A stretch of DNA of 64,000 nucleotides from Opitutaceae bacterium EW11 (GCA_003054665.1 QAYY01000003.1:1-64000), one strand, 5' to 3'; counted from the first letter of the stretch, positions 25,179-35,115 are shown. The notes: generated from the sequence alone by a model not told the origin. A program made the numbers and translations.

Positions 25179-26738
25179 TTATTTGGCCCAGGCTTCGCCC
25201 TCGGGGGTGCGGCGCCAGGCGAAATAGGCGTCGAGCACCTCGAGCGACGCGGCGCTGGGCACGGGGCCGACCTTGGGTTCGTTGTGAAAGTACATCACCC
25301 GGCGGTCTTTCTCCGTGAAGGCGGGCCAGACGGGCAGGCCGGGGCCGTTCGGATCCCCGTGTTTCGCGAAATTCGTCCAGTAGGCGGCGAGGTCATCCGA
25401 GATCTTGAGATCCGCCGGAGTGGTCTCGGGCTTGTTGCGATCGAGCGTCTGGAAAACGTAGGGCACGTCCACGCCGTGCGGCGTCCCGTGATCGGCCTCG
25501 GGCGAGCCGGCGGGATGCTCGGCGTGCTGGTCGAAGTAATAGCAAAACACCTTGGACGTGTTTCTCTGCGCCTGCAGGCGCGCCCAGCTCCACGTGTGCC
25601 ATCCGAATGCCGCGTCCCGCATCAGGTCGCGCGCCGTCTTGGGCACGGAGTCGCTGCCCACCGGATACGCGGCGAGGAGCTTGTCGGCGAACGGACCGTA
25701 GCGCGTCTGAACGTTGGCGACGAACTCCTGGGGCGTTTTTTCCCGGGAGAAACTCAGCCCTTCGTCCGAATTGTAGCCCACCAGGATGGACACGTCGTTG
25801 TAGTGGCCTGCCGCGTACAACTTGTACTGGTCGTCGGGAACGCCCCAGCCGTCGATGATCGGCCACGCGGCGCCGCTGCCCCAGCCGGCGGGAAGCTTTT
25901 CAGGGGCGATCCTCCGCAGCTCCGCGAGCGACTTTGCGCCGGCTTTTGCCGCGAAGGCCTCGCCGGCCTTTTCCGCGTCCGGCAGGCGTTTCATATTCTC
26001 GCCGGGATAGGTCGTGGGGCGGGGCGGACCGAACGAACCGCCGCTTTGCGAGATGGCTCCGCGAAACAGCCCCTTGGCCTCCGGCGAGGCGCAGAGCATG
26101 CTCACCGCGATCCCGCCGGCGGATTCGCCGAAAATCGTCACCCGGTCCGGATCCCCTCCGAACTGCGCGATGTTCTTTTTCACCCAGCGCAGGCCTGCGA
26201 TCAGGTCGAGCAGGCCGTAGTTGCCCGAGACATGATGCGGCGATTCGGCGCTGAGCTCCGGATGGGCCAGGAAGCCGAGCGGACCGACGCGGTAGTTGAT
26301 GCTCACCAGCACGACGCCTCTTCGGGCCAGATGCTCGCCGTTGTGAACGGGCGTGGACGTGGACCCAAAAGAGAATCCGCCGCCGTAGATCCAGACGAGC
26401 ACCGGCACGCGCTCTTTGGCGGATTTCGCGGGCGTCCAGACATTCAAGTAAAGGCAGTCCTCACTGATGCCGGGACCGGTGCCGGCGCCCTGAATCGGAT
26501 CGGGAGCGAATTTCTCGGCGGCACGCACGCCGGTCCACGGCGTGGCGGGTTGAGGTGCGCGCCAGCGGAGGTCGCCCACGGGAGGCGCGGCAAACGGGAT
26601 TCCGCGGTAAACCGTCAGGTCTTTTTCCGACACACCCTGCACGAGGCCGTATTCGGTCATCACGGGCGCGGGCGACTGCGCCATGGCGGCGACGGCCGAG
26701 ACCAGGGGCAGGATAAACAGGAGGTAGGGTCTTTGCAT
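25179..26738 (-). CDS. Secreted type-B carboxylesterase
   Basis: 519 residues with a signal peptide cut near AMAQS. The alpha/beta-hydrolase signatures are clear: SEDCLYLNVWTP (conserved Cys pair region), oxyanion-hole VWIYGGGFSFGS and the nucleophile elbow TIFGESAGGIAVS; the acid lies in YNSDEGLSF and the His in DHGTPHGVDVPYVF. The family hydrolyses a range of esters. In this operon, between a GH3 and a CE6-like esterase, removal of acetyl or feruloyl groups from xylan is the likely job, but the substrate is inferred. Confidence 0.9.
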   Translation of the reverse strand: MQRPYLLFILPLVSAVAAMAQSPAPVMTEYGLVQGVSEKDLTVYRGIPFAAPPVGDLRWRAPQPATPWTGVRAAEKFAPDPIQGAGTGPGISEDCLYLNVWTPAKSAKERVPVLVWIYGGGFSFGSTSTPVHNGEHLARRGVVLVSINYRVGPLGFLAHPELSAESPHHVSGNYGLLDLIAGLRWVKKNIAQFGGDPDRVTIFGESAGGIAVSMLCASPEAKGLFRGAISQSGGSFGPPRPTTYPGENMKRLPDAEKAGEAFAAKAGAKSLAELRRIAPEKLPAGWGSGAAWPIIDGWGVPDDQYKLYAAGHYNDVSILVGYNSDEGLSFSREKTPQEFVANVQTRYGPFADKLLAAYPVGSDSVPKTARDLMRDAAFGWHTWSWARLQAQRNTSKVFCYYFDQHAEHPAGSPEADHGTPHGVDVPYVFQTLDRNKPETTPADLKISDDLAAYWTNFAKHGDPNGPGLPVWPAFTEKDRRVMYFHNEPKVGPVPSAASLEVLDAYFAWRRTPEGEAWAK

Positions 26739-26826
26739 GGCAGGAAAATGAAGGGAGGGGGCAGGGTGTGCGGACTTGCTTGTGCGAATTGCAGTCGGAT
26801 CGAACGGTTCGCGTGCGGGGAGTCGC

Positions 26827-27681
26827 TTATTTGTTTTTTGCCTGTTTCTGCGAAAGCAGCGGAAGCATCGTTTCCGCGTAGCGCTCTCCGAGCTTGCGGT
26901 AACCTTCGGGGGTGAAGTGCAGGTGATCGGGCCGACTTGCGCAACCTGCGGCGGATACCACGTAGGCGGTAGGAATGATTTTGGGCAGATCGTCGATCAG
27001 CGCGTTCATGCCCGCGACCGCCCCCTGCTGGTCCGCCGCCACGAGTTCGCCGGCCAGGAGCGGCACATCCTTGGCCGAAAGCCCGAGGTCGTGGAGCAGG
27101 TTTTCATAGATCGTCTTCACCTTGCCGGCCCACTCCCGGTCGTCCGCGTTGGACTCGCCCTGGTGGAGGAGAATGCCCCGAATCACTCCCTTCTTCTGCG
27201 CCAGTCTGCCCATCTCGACCAGACGCTGGTAGGGGTTTCCGCCATACACCGCGATCGTGTCTTTCATCCACGACGGAGCGGTGGCCGCGTAGCTCTGGAA
27301 ATGATCCTTGTCGAACAACTCGATCTTGCAGCCGGCCACCGACACGTTGACGACGCCGACCCGAACGTTCGCCGGCAGATGCGCGATCAGGGAACGGCCA
27401 AAATAGTCGGTCGGCCCGACCCCGGTGCTCGGCCGGCAGAGCGGAGGCGTGGCCGGATACCAGTGCCCCTGCTTCCGACCCATCGCGGGAAAATCCACCG
27501 CCGCCAGGACCTGGAGCCGAGGGTCGGCGAACGTCTTGTCTTCATCCGGAATCCCGGGAAATCCCTCCATGTTCGATTGGCCGAAGCAGAGGAAGACGTA
27601 GAGATTCGGGTCCCGGGCGAATGCCGTGGCGGCGAACAGAAGCAATGCCGGGAACGTGAGCCGATGAAGTAGCTTTTTCAT
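26827..27681 (-). CDS. Secreted CE6-like acetylxylan / sialate-type O-acetylesterase
   Basis: 284 residues with a signal peptide (LTFPALLLFAATAFA). It belongs to the SGNH-like SASA family: nucleophile Ser in VFLCFGQSNMEGF, the ILLHQGESNADD motif, and the Asp-x-x-His pair in RPDHLHFTPEGYRKLG. CE6 acetylxylan esterases share these motifs and deacetylate xylan; sialate acetylesterase is the alternative, but no sialic acid genes are near. It lies 88 bp before the carboxylesterase gene and 181 bp after GH43 in one transcriptional direction. Confidence 0.85.
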   Translation of the reverse strand: MKKLLHRLTFPALLLFAATAFARDPNLYVFLCFGQSNMEGFPGIPDEDKTFADPRLQVLAAVDFPAMGRKQGHWYPATPPLCRPSTGVGPTDYFGRSLIAHLPANVRVGVVNVSVAGCKIELFDKDHFQSYAATAPSWMKDTIAVYGGNPYQRLVEMGRLAQKKGVIRGILLHQGESNADDREWAGKVKTIYENLLHDLGLSAKDVPLLAGELVAADQQGAVAGMNALIDDLPKIIPTAYVVSAAGCASRPDHLHFTPEGYRKLGERYAETMLPLLSQKQAKNK

Positions 27682-27862
27682 GAGGGGGGCAGGGCGGGGA
27701 GAAAAGGGCCGGTGCGCGGAGTACGCCGAGGGCGATCACGCCTCCAGCAACGGCCCGCTTGCGATCTCCCCACAGGGCGTGGAGAGACGCCGGTAGTGCT
27801 GGTGGAGCGTTAAGCCGTTTCTTCCGCGACGCGAGCCAGCTCCTTGGTCTTCGTGAGATTTG

Positions 27863-29587
27863 TCACTCCGGCTTTCCCGTCGGAGAACGATCGATACGGG
27901 CGTGCAGGCCCACGGTGGCGCCGACAAAGCCGCCTGCCTTCTCGGTCGTAAGGAGTCTCGCGTCCATGTCGGCGGCCAGTGTCTGCCAAGCGCCGGGTTG
28001 CAGGGCGTACGAGAAGGTGCATTTCGCCTCATCCGCCTCGATGCGGAGCTCCACGCTGCCCGACGGCTGGACGACCTTCGAGCCGACGTGCTCGACCGAG
28101 TCGCCGTCGACCTTTTCCAGGTAGAGCTCGACGCCGTCGTCCCCCTGTCGCTTCAGAGCCAGGAAATAGTGATGGCGCTCGCTCTGAAAGACGGTGAGGC
28201 CTGCCGACACGCCGGGTTCCGTCGGCGCGGTGAGCGATGTCGAGGCGGAGAAGCGCGCATGCTGCACGCGTCGAGCGAGGAAGGTCGGATTGCCCCGTCC
28301 GGAGAGCGTCTCGGCGCGCGGCGTGAGGCCGATGCGACCGTTGGCGGCATCCAGTTTCCACCAGGGGTCGCCCGGGGTGCGCAGCATCATCCAGAAGGTC
28401 GAGAGCTGCGGTCCGGCGAATTCGTCGCGCCACGTGAAGTTGCCGTTCAAATACGCGGAAGCCGGCTCAACACGGGCGCCGGCCGGAGCCTTGGCGACCA
28501 GCGGCACCCGCTCGCCCTGATTGAGAATCCGCGGCCAACCGTCCGCGGTCCAGGTGACCGGGAGCAGGAACGTTTCGCGTCCCATCGGAGAGAATCTTCC
28601 TTCGTAGGGCCGCACGCCGAGGAAGACCGCCCACCAGCGGTTGTCCGGGCCCACGACCAGATCGGCGTGCCCCGTCGAGGTGACTGCGAGGGGCGCGTTT
28701 CCGTCGAGATCGCGTTGGGTGAGAATCGGATTCTGCTCCCAGGGCGAATACGGGCCGTCGACCTTCCGGCTGCGAAGGATGACCTGCGAGTGGTTGACGC
28801 TCGTGCCGCCTTCGGCGCAGCAGAGGTAATACCAGCCCTCGCGCTTGTAGATGTGCGGGCCTTCGATCCAGACGGGTTTCTTGGCGATGTTCACGCCGCC
28901 GTTCACCAGCACCTTCCTCGGTCCGATCATCCGCCGCGCCGCCGGATCGAATTCCTGTATCCAGATCGCGCGGTGCCCGTCGTAGAGCGGGGTGCCTTCC
29001 GGGGCTCCGTTGTTGAGCATCCAGGCGCGGCCGTCGTCGTCGAAGAAGATCGACGGATCGATGCCTTCGAAGTTCAGCCAGGTGGGGTCCGACCACGGGC
29101 CCGACGGATTCCGGGCGGTCACGACGAAGTTGCCGCCTGCATCGGCCATCGTGCACACGACGTAAAAGGTGCCTTCGTGGTAGCTGATCGCCGGGGCGAA
29201 AATCCCGCGGGATACGCCCAGGCCGTCGTAGGGCAACTGCCGGGGCCGATCGATGACGTTGCCGATCTGGCGCCAGTTCACGAGGTCGCGGCTGTGAAAG
29301 ATCGGAATGCCCGGGAAATACGCGAAGGTGGAGTTGATGAGGTAATAGTCGTCGCCCGCCCGGCACAGGCTCGGGTCGGGGTAGAAGCCCGCGAGGATGG
29401 GATTGCGATACTCCGTTGCCGCTGGTGACGGACTCGCCGACGCCTCCCGTCCGCTGTATTCAAACCAGTCGAACGCGACCTGCGCCGGCTGCGCGGATCC
29501 GAGCGCGGCGGAAGCGAAGAACGCCAGCCAGGCCAGGCTTCGGATCGGTTTGGTTGCGGAGCGGGAATGAACATCCGGGGAGTGCAT
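27863..29587 (-). CDS. Secreted GH43 beta-xylosidase/arabinofuranosidase (two-domain)
   Basis: 574 residues with a signal peptide (LAWLAFFASAALGSAQ). The GH43 propeller carries the base Asp in FYPDPSLCRAGDDYYLINSTF, Asp in GIDPSIFFDDDGRAWM and the acid Glu in WIEGPHIYKREGWYYL. A C-terminal GH43_C2-type beta-sandwich (about 385-570, FTWRDEFAGPQLSTFWMMLR) is typical of beta-xylosidases of the XynB group. It should act on xylo-oligosaccharides or arabinose side chains. It directly follows the xylR gene (81 bp) and heads the row of structural genes in this operon. Confidence 0.9.
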   Translation of the reverse strand: MHSPDVHSRSATKPIRSLAWLAFFASAALGSAQPAQVAFDWFEYSGREASASPSPAATEYRNPILAGFYPDPSLCRAGDDYYLINSTFAYFPGIPIFHSRDLVNWRQIGNVIDRPRQLPYDGLGVSRGIFAPAISYHEGTFYVVCTMADAGGNFVVTARNPSGPWSDPTWLNFEGIDPSIFFDDDGRAWMLNNGAPEGTPLYDGHRAIWIQEFDPAARRMIGPRKVLVNGGVNIAKKPVWIEGPHIYKREGWYYLCCAEGGTSVNHSQVILRSRKVDGPYSPWEQNPILTQRDLDGNAPLAVTSTGHADLVVGPDNRWWAVFLGVRPYEGRFSPMGRETFLLPVTWTADGWPRILNQGERVPLVAKAPAGARVEPASAYLNGNFTWRDEFAGPQLSTFWMMLRTPGDPWWKLDAANGRIGLTPRAETLSGRGNPTFLARRVQHARFSASTSLTAPTEPGVSAGLTVFQSERHHYFLALKRQGDDGVELYLEKVDGDSVEHVGSKVVQPSGSVELRIEADEAKCTFSYALQPGAWQTLAADMDARLLTTEKAGGFVGATVGLHARIDRSPTGKPE

Positions 29588-29668
29588 TTTGGAGTGAGTG
29601 GGAGAGAAGACGGCTCGGTTCGGTTGAGGGTTGGGCGCGGGGGGAGACGATCGGCGGGCGCAACCGGC

Positions 29669-30901
29669 TCACGCGGCGGTCGGGCTGGCGCCGTTCGACG
29701 CTGCGCCGAGCTCCGGTTCGTTCGGGCGGCTGGAAACGCAGCTTTGCGCCGACCAATCCCGATGGGTTCTGGGGCTCATGCTGAAATGGCGGCGGAAGGC
29801 GCGGAAGAACGTGCCTTCTCCGGGGATGCCCACCAGCGCGGCGATGTCCGCACTCTTCACCCTCGGGTGCGTTTTCAGGAGACGTGAGGCTTCGCGCATC
29901 CGGATGCTCATGATGTGTTCGTTGATCGTCCGCCCTGTTTCCTGGCGGAAGCTCCGCTCGAGATTCCGGCGCGACATGCTGACCGCGCTCGCCACCTCGG
30001 AGACGGTCAGCATCGGGTCGCGATAATGCTCCGCGATATAGTACAGCGCCCGGCTGACGCGCGGGTCGTTCACCGCCAGCACATCGGTGCTCACTCGAGT
30101 CACGATGCCTTTGGGAGGCACGCGGACGGTCTCTACCGGCGCTTCGGCCCCTGTCATCAGGCTCTCGAGCAGGCCGGCGGCGCGGTATCCGATTTCTTCC
30201 GGATCGTCGTCGACGCTCGAGAGCGGCACCGGCGACGTCTCGCAGACGACCGAGTTGCCCACGCCGAGCACGGCCACGTCTTCCGGCACGGCAAGGCCCG
30301 CGTCGCGGCAGACATCCACGACGTTGGCCGCCGCGCAGTCGTTGAACGCCAAAACCGCGGCGGGCCGGGGCAGACGCTGAAGTTCGGCCAGGAGATTTCG
30401 GCGAAGTTCGGCCCAGTTGTCCTGCCAGTACGGGCCGATCCGCGAATGGGTCGGAGCGAGTTCGCGGCATTCGCAGCCGTGCTCCGCGAGACGCGCCTGG
30501 AAACCCGAAAGCCGATCGCGATTCGCCGCGTCGTTCAGAAAGGGCGCCCACGCGAAACTCCGGTAGCCGCGTTCGAGAAAATGATCCGCCGCGCTCCGCC
30601 CGATGGCGCCGTGATCGGAATCGACCCGCGGCACCGTGGCCGGCAGATCGGCGCCGGTGACGGCGACACACGGAATGCCGGGCCACGGGCTGTGCGTCAG
30701 CAAGTCGGGCGGATGCGGCAGGAGGGCGAGGATTCCGCTGCCTTTCCAGCCGCGCGGCGGGACACCGGTGAACATCATGTCCGTCACCAGGTGCCAGTCG
30801 CATTCGCGGGCGCGCCGGGCGATTCCGCGGAGGTACTCGCGCGACGCAATCGACGTCGCGATCAGTACCTTCCGGGAGGAGCCTTCGAGAACGCGAGCCA
30901 T
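29669..30901 (-). CDS. xylR: XylR-type AraC-family regulator with a sugar-binding domain
   Basis: 410 residues. The N-terminal 280 residues are a LacI-like periplasmic-binding fold without its own DNA-binding helix (VLIATSIASREYLRGIARRA, AVLAFNDCAAANVVDVCRDAGLAVPEDVAVLGVGNS). The C-terminal part is an AraC helix-turn-helix pair (LTVSEVASAVSMSRRNLERS, ADIAALVGIPGEGTFFRAFRR). This is the XylR layout, in which xylose binding activates transcription of xylan genes. The gene heads a minus-strand row of xylan enzymes and is divergent from the sensor kinase gene. The ATG at 30901 gives the standard N-terminus. Confidence 0.92.
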   Translation of the reverse strand: MARVLEGSSRKVLIATSIASREYLRGIARRARECDWHLVTDMMFTGVPPRGWKGSGILALLPHPPDLLTHSPWPGIPCVAVTGADLPATVPRVDSDHGAIGRSAADHFLERGYRSFAWAPFLNDAANRDRLSGFQARLAEHGCECRELAPTHSRIGPYWQDNWAELRRNLLAELQRLPRPAAVLAFNDCAAANVVDVCRDAGLAVPEDVAVLGVGNSVVCETSPVPLSSVDDDPEEIGYRAAGLLESLMTGAEAPVETVRVPPKGIVTRVSTDVLAVNDPRVSRALYYIAEHYRDPMLTVSEVASAVSMSRRNLERSFRQETGRTINEHIMSIRMREASRLLKTHPRVKSADIAALVGIPGEGTFFRAFRRHFSMSPRTHRDWSAQSCVSSRPNEPELGAASNGASPTAA

Positions 30902-31168
30902 CGGGAACAGGTGCGCGAGAGCCCGGGCCTACGGCTCGCGGCGCGCCGGTTGCGGCCGGCATCCGGGCTCCAGTGGCCCGACTGACGGTCGGCACGCCGG
31001 GGTGCCGACGCGGGAGCGCGGCGACGTGCGACTCTGATGGACGACTCCTCTGACTGAATACATGGGGTAGACTCAGTTCGAGCGACCGTGCCACGCACGG
31101 TGCGTCTTCGATGCCTGGATGAGAAGCCGCGCTCCGACTTCGGCAACGCGGCATTGGAAGTAGGTGAA

Positions 31169-31188
31169 CCTATTCCCGCGGTAATAGG
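31169..31188. promoter_or_regulatory. 20-bp palindrome between xylR and the sensor kinase gene
   Basis: CCTATTCCCGCGGTAATAGG is symmetrical at 9 of 10 positions. It lies 268 bp upstream of xylR and 133 bp upstream of the kinase ATG at 31302, in an otherwise featureless divergent region (30902-31301). It is a strong candidate operator, either for the NarL-type regulator encoded downstream or for XylR. A related but less symmetrical CCTATTACCCGGGACAGTAG is present at 41246. Confidence 0.5.
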
Positions 31189-31301
31189 AAACGGGTGGAT
31201 CGCCTCGCCTGGCCGTGAATCACGCGCGAAAACCCCGGAATCGCCTTTACCGGCGGGAATGGCGGTGGTTGAGCTTTCGCCGCGCGATCAGAGCGCACCC
31301 G

Positions 31302-34300
31302 ATGCTATACCCCCTGGGTCACACCCAACACCGAGCGGCGCGCGCTGGCGTGAGGGTGTGGCATCGGCGCATCCCGCGCGTTGTCCGGGCCGCCGCTGTC
31401 CTTGGCCTCGCTTTTCTCTGCGGAGCGCGGACCTTTGCCGAAGATCTTCCCGCCCGGGGTTTGCCGTTCACGCGCTTCTATTCGCTCGAGGATGTAGGAT
31501 ACGGCCCAAGAGGGGCGTCTCTGGGTTTCGATCGTTTCGGCCGGGTGGCGGTGATCCACGCCGGAGTCTACGCGGTGCTCAACGACACGGTGTGGACGAA
31601 TGTGGCGGAGCGGGCCCGCGAACGCGTGCAGATGGCGAACGTCATCGAGGGCGCCGACGGACGCATGTATTTCGGAGCGCGCGCCTCCTGGGGCCTGGCG
31701 GAGGTGCAAGGCGATGGTCTGATCCACGGCCTTCCCCTCGTGCCGGAGCATGCCCCGGACTGGATCCAGTCGACCGCGTTCTCCGACCTCATCGCGTCCG
31801 AAGACGGCGTTTATTTCATCGGCCCGAACGGCGTCGTCTTTCGCCGCTATCGCGACGGGGAGACCCAGTTCTACCCGCACTCCCGAATCGCGCACGCCTT
31901 TCGTGTGGGCCGGACCGTCTACATCTCCGCTTTCGAGCACAGCCTGGAGTACATCGACGTCGAGGCCCGCACCCTGAAGAGCGCGAGCGGTTCGGAACTC
32001 GATCGTGCGGTCGTCTCGACCTCCACGCCGCTCGACGAGCGTCGCGCGCTGCTTTCGCTGATCGACGGGCGGCTCGTCGTCTTCGACGGGCAACGGCTTC
32101 AGCCGTGGGAGCCGCAGCTTCGCTATGACCTGACCGGCCGGATTTCGACGTTGCTTCGCCTGGTCGACGGAAACGTGGCGGTGGGAATCACCGGCCGCGG
32201 GCTCTTTCTTTGTTCGCCCGACGGCGAGCTGATCCTGAAGTTGAATACACCGGAGCACCTGGGGATCACCGCGATGGCGAACCGGGAGCCGGGGGTGCTC
32301 TGGCTCGCGACCGAGGACGGCATCGAAAAGCTCCTCTACAGCAGCGCGCTCACGGCCTTCGGACAGCAGCTCGGTCTCACGGTCGGGTGGCCGATCATCG
32401 AACGATGGAAAGGAAGCACCTTCGTCGCGTCCGACGGGAAGCTGTATCGATCGCAACAGGGCGCCGCCGGCGCGCCGACGCGTTTCGAACTCTATCCCAT
32501 CCAGCCCTCCGACGGAGTCTGGGCGCTCGCCGCCTGGGACGCGCGCCTGCTGATCGCCGGCACGGAGCGGGTGTATTCGGTCGAGCCTGACGGATCGTTC
32601 CGTCCGATTGCGGCGGTCAAGGACATGGCGCATCTCGTCATGTTCGACGCCGAGCATTGTTACGCGATCGGCCGCACGGAGACGGCCTTGCTGGAATGGC
32701 GGGACGGAGCGTGGGTGGAAACGGGCCCGCGGGCGGCCGGCGTGACCTATCCGTCGATGGTGCATCGGGTGAAAAACTCGGTCTGGATCGAGATGGGCGG
32801 CCAGGTGGGCCGGTTGTGGCTGCAGGAGGGGCGACTGAAGCTGGATCTTTTTCCCAACGCCTCCTGGACCAAGCGTCCGTGGGTGAACATCGGCGCGATC
32901 GACCACCTGGTCGTGTTCAGCGCGGGTCCGGGAGAACGGCGTTTCTTCGACGAGGACAAGGGCGTCTGGTGCGACGCGCCGCGCTGGCGCAGACTGCTCG
33001 AGCGTTCGCCCTATTGGGTGGCGCGGCTGGACATGGACCAGGGCGGCACGATCTGGGCGACGCACGACGACGGCGTGGTCAGGTTCACGCCCAAGGGAGA
33101 CGACTACGAAATCGACGCCAGCACGCTGGACCTCATCAACGACCGGTACCCGGCGCTGCGGGTGCTCCCGGGCAACGACGTTTGGGTTTTCGCGAGCCAG
33201 TCCCTCTATCACGTCGAGCGGCGGTGGGCTCTGGAAGGGCGGCCCGCGTTCTGGCCGCGGGTGGTATCCCTCGTCACGGGACGAGGCGAGGAATTGTTGA
33301 CCGACGAGAGCCGCGCGGGCGGACCCATCCGCCTGCCGTTCGCGAAGAACAACCTGAGCTTCCGGTTCTATTCGGGAAGCGACGCCGGCCGGCGGGCGCC
33401 GACCTACGAATACAGGCTGACGGAGAACGAGCCCTGGACTGCGATGGCCGGCTCCCAACTCAGCTTTCGCGGGCTTCACGAGGGAGACTACTCGCTCCAG
33501 GTACGCCCCGAGCAGAAATTCGCTTCCGCCGGCGGCATGGAAACGTTCGCGTTCGAAATCCTTCCGCCTTGGTACCGGACCTGGCCGGCCTACCTTCTCT
33601 TCGGTTTCGCCGCGACGCTTGTATTGGCCGGCGTCCTACGCTGGTCCAATTACCTCGAGCGCCGCCGCAATCGTCGACTGGAGCAGGTGGTGCGAGACCG
33701 GACGCGGCAGCTGGAAACCACCATGGCGAAACTCGGCGAGGAAACGCGAAACGCGGCGACGCTGGCGGAGCGGGACCGCCTGGCCAACGAGATCCACGAC
33801 AGCGTCCAGCAGGGCCTGACCGGGGCGATCCTGCAGCTGGATACGACTCTCAAGCTGCCCGTCGTCAGCGGCGACGTGCGTTCGCGGCTCAACGTCGTCC
33901 GCAACATGGTCTCCTACGCCCGCCAGGAGGTGCAGCACGCGGTGTGGGACATGGAATCGCCGCTGCTGGAGGGCACCGAACTCGTCGATGCGCTGCACAA
34001 TCTGACCGCCTTTCTCAACGCCGACGCCGTGAACATCGAGGTGAAGGTGGAGGGAACGCCGGTGCCGCTGGGGCGGACCATCAATCACAACCTGCTGCGC
34101 GTCGCGCAGGAAGCCACGACCAACGCGTTTCGCCACGCGAAGGCTGACCGGATCTCCATCCAGCTGGAGTACGGTCAGGATTCCGTGTCGCTGAAGATCG
34201 TGGACGACGGAATCGGATTCCGGCCCAACGAGGTGTTGCAGGACCGGACGGGGCATCTGGGGCTCCGCGGCATCCGGACCCGGGTGAAGCGGATGGGCGG

Positions 34301-34385
34301 GCGACTGACGATCGACAGCCAGCCGCAGCAAGGCACGTCCGTCTGCATCACCGTGCCGCTCCAGGCTGCGCAGCCGTGCGTCTGA
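31302..34385 (+). CDS. Sensor histidine kinase with periplasmic beta-propeller and Y_Y_Y domain
   Basis: About 1027 residues from the ATG at 31302; GTG starts at 31215 or 31350 are possible, and all lead into a signal peptide (AAAVLGLAFLCGARTFAED). Residues to about 670 form degenerate two-component-propeller repeats, then a Y_Y_Y domain (YEYRLTENEPWTAM, FRGLHEGDYSLQVRP), one membrane helix (PAYLLFGFAATLVLAGVLRW), a HisKA_3 domain with the phospho-His in DRLANEIHDSVQQGLTGAIL and an ATPase domain (VAQEATTNAFRHA, DDGIGF, GLRGIRTRVKRMGG). It resembles the sensor part of Bacteroides hybrid systems for polysaccharide sensing, here as a separate NarX-type kinase. The response regulator gene follows after 7 bp. 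Confidence 0.9.
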   Translation: MLYPLGHTQHRAARAGVRVWHRRIPRVVRAAAVLGLAFLCGARTFAEDLPARGLPFTRFYSLEDVGYGPRGASLGFDRFGRVAVIHAGVYAVLNDTVWTNVAERARERVQMANVIEGADGRMYFGARASWGLAEVQGDGLIHGLPLVPEHAPDWIQSTAFSDLIASEDGVYFIGPNGVVFRRYRDGETQFYPHSRIAHAFRVGRTVYISAFEHSLEYIDVEARTLKSASGSELDRAVVSTSTPLDERRALLSLIDGRLVVFDGQRLQPWEPQLRYDLTGRISTLLRLVDGNVAVGITGRGLFLCSPDGELILKLNTPEHLGITAMANREPGVLWLATEDGIEKLLYSSALTAFGQQLGLTVGWPIIERWKGSTFVASDGKLYRSQQGAAGAPTRFELYPIQPSDGVWALAAWDARLLIAGTERVYSVEPDGSFRPIAAVKDMAHLVMFDAEHCYAIGRTETALLEWRDGAWVETGPRAAGVTYPSMVHRVKNSVWIEMGGQVGRLWLQEGRLKLDLFPNASWTKRPWVNIGAIDHLVVFSAGPGERRFFDEDKGVWCDAPRWRRLLERSPYWVARLDMDQGGTIWATHDDGVVRFTPKGDDYEIDASTLDLINDRYPALRVLPGNDVWVFASQSLYHVERRWALEGRPAFWPRVVSLVTGRGEELLTDESRAGGPIRLPFAKNNLSFRFYSGSDAGRRAPTYEYRLTENEPWTAMAGSQLSFRGLHEGDYSLQVRPEQKFASAGGMETFAFEILPPWYRTWPAYLLFGFAATLVLAGVLRWSNYLERRRNRRLEQVVRDRTRQLETTMAKLGEETRNAATLAERDRLANEIHDSVQQGLTGAILQLDTTLKLPVVSGDVRSRLNVVRNMVSYARQEVQHAVWDMESPLLEGTELVDALHNLTAFLNADAVNIEVKVEGTPVPLGRTINHNLLRVAQEATTNAFRHAKADRISIQLEYGQDSVSLKIVDDGIGFRPNEVLQDRTGHLGLRGIRTRVKRMGGRLTIDSQPQQGTSVCITVPLQAAQPCV

Positions 34386-34392
34386 CTTTTCT

Positions 34393-35022
34393 ATGAACGA
34401 GAATCGAAAAATCCGGGTGCTGCTCGTGGACGATCACATGGCGATTCGAATGGGCCTTATGACCGCCATCAACGATGCGCTCGACATGGAGGTGGTGGCC
34501 GATGTCGAAGACGGCCACGAGGCGATTTTGGAGTTTCGCAAACACCATCCCGACGTCGTGGTCCTGGACCTCCGGATGCAGGGAATGAGCGGGGTCGAGA
34601 CGATTCGGGCAATCCGCGAGGAGTCGGATGCCGCGAAGATCCTCATCTATAGCAACTATGCCAAGGGCGAGGAGGTGTATCAGGCCATGCGGGCCGGCGC
34701 CGCCGGAGTGGTGGTGAAGGAAATGGCCCTCGACCGCCTGCTCGAGGCGATCCGGTTGGTGCACTCGGGGGAACAGTATCTGCCCACGCAGGTGGCGGCG
34801 AAGATCGGCGAGCGCCTGCTGGCCCGGCTTTCGCCCCGCGAGATGGAAGTGCTGAAGCTCGTGGCAAAGGGGCTGAGCAACAAGGAAATCGCGGCGAAGC
34901 TCGGGCTCGTGGTCGGCACGATCAAAATCTATGTGGCCAACATCTTCAACAAGCTGGGCGTTTCCGACCGGACGCAGGCTCTGGTGGTGGCGGTGAAACG
35001 AGGAATCATCGACATCGAGTGA
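34393..35022 (+). CDS. NarL/LuxR-family response regulator
   Basis: 209 residues: a receiver domain with acidic residues in VLLVDDHMAIRMGL, phospho-acceptor Asp59 (DVVVLDLRMQGMSG) and Lys in VVVKEM, followed by a LuxR-type DNA-binding domain (LSPREMEVLKLVAKGLSNKE and GTIKIYVANIFNKLGV). It is the cognate partner of the propeller kinase 7 bp upstream and so probably responds to oligosaccharides in the periplasm. Its targets may include the palindrome at 31169 and neighbouring hydrolase genes; that is inference. Confidence 0.93.
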   Translation: MNENRKIRVLLVDDHMAIRMGLMTAINDALDMEVVADVEDGHEAILEFRKHHPDVVVLDLRMQGMSGVETIRAIREESDAAKILIYSNYAKGEEVYQAMRAGAAGVVVKEMALDRLLEAIRLVHSGEQYLPTQVAAKIGERLLARLSPREMEVLKLVAKGLSNKEIAAKLGLVVGTIKIYVANIFNKLGVSDRTQALVVAVKRGIIDIE

Positions 35023-35115
35023 ACGTTCGGGCCGGCACGATGGCCGGTTCGTCCCAAGGCACCGGATACCAGCGGACGCCGGCGATCGGGGCGCGTCGCG
35101 ACCGACGTGCGGCTC

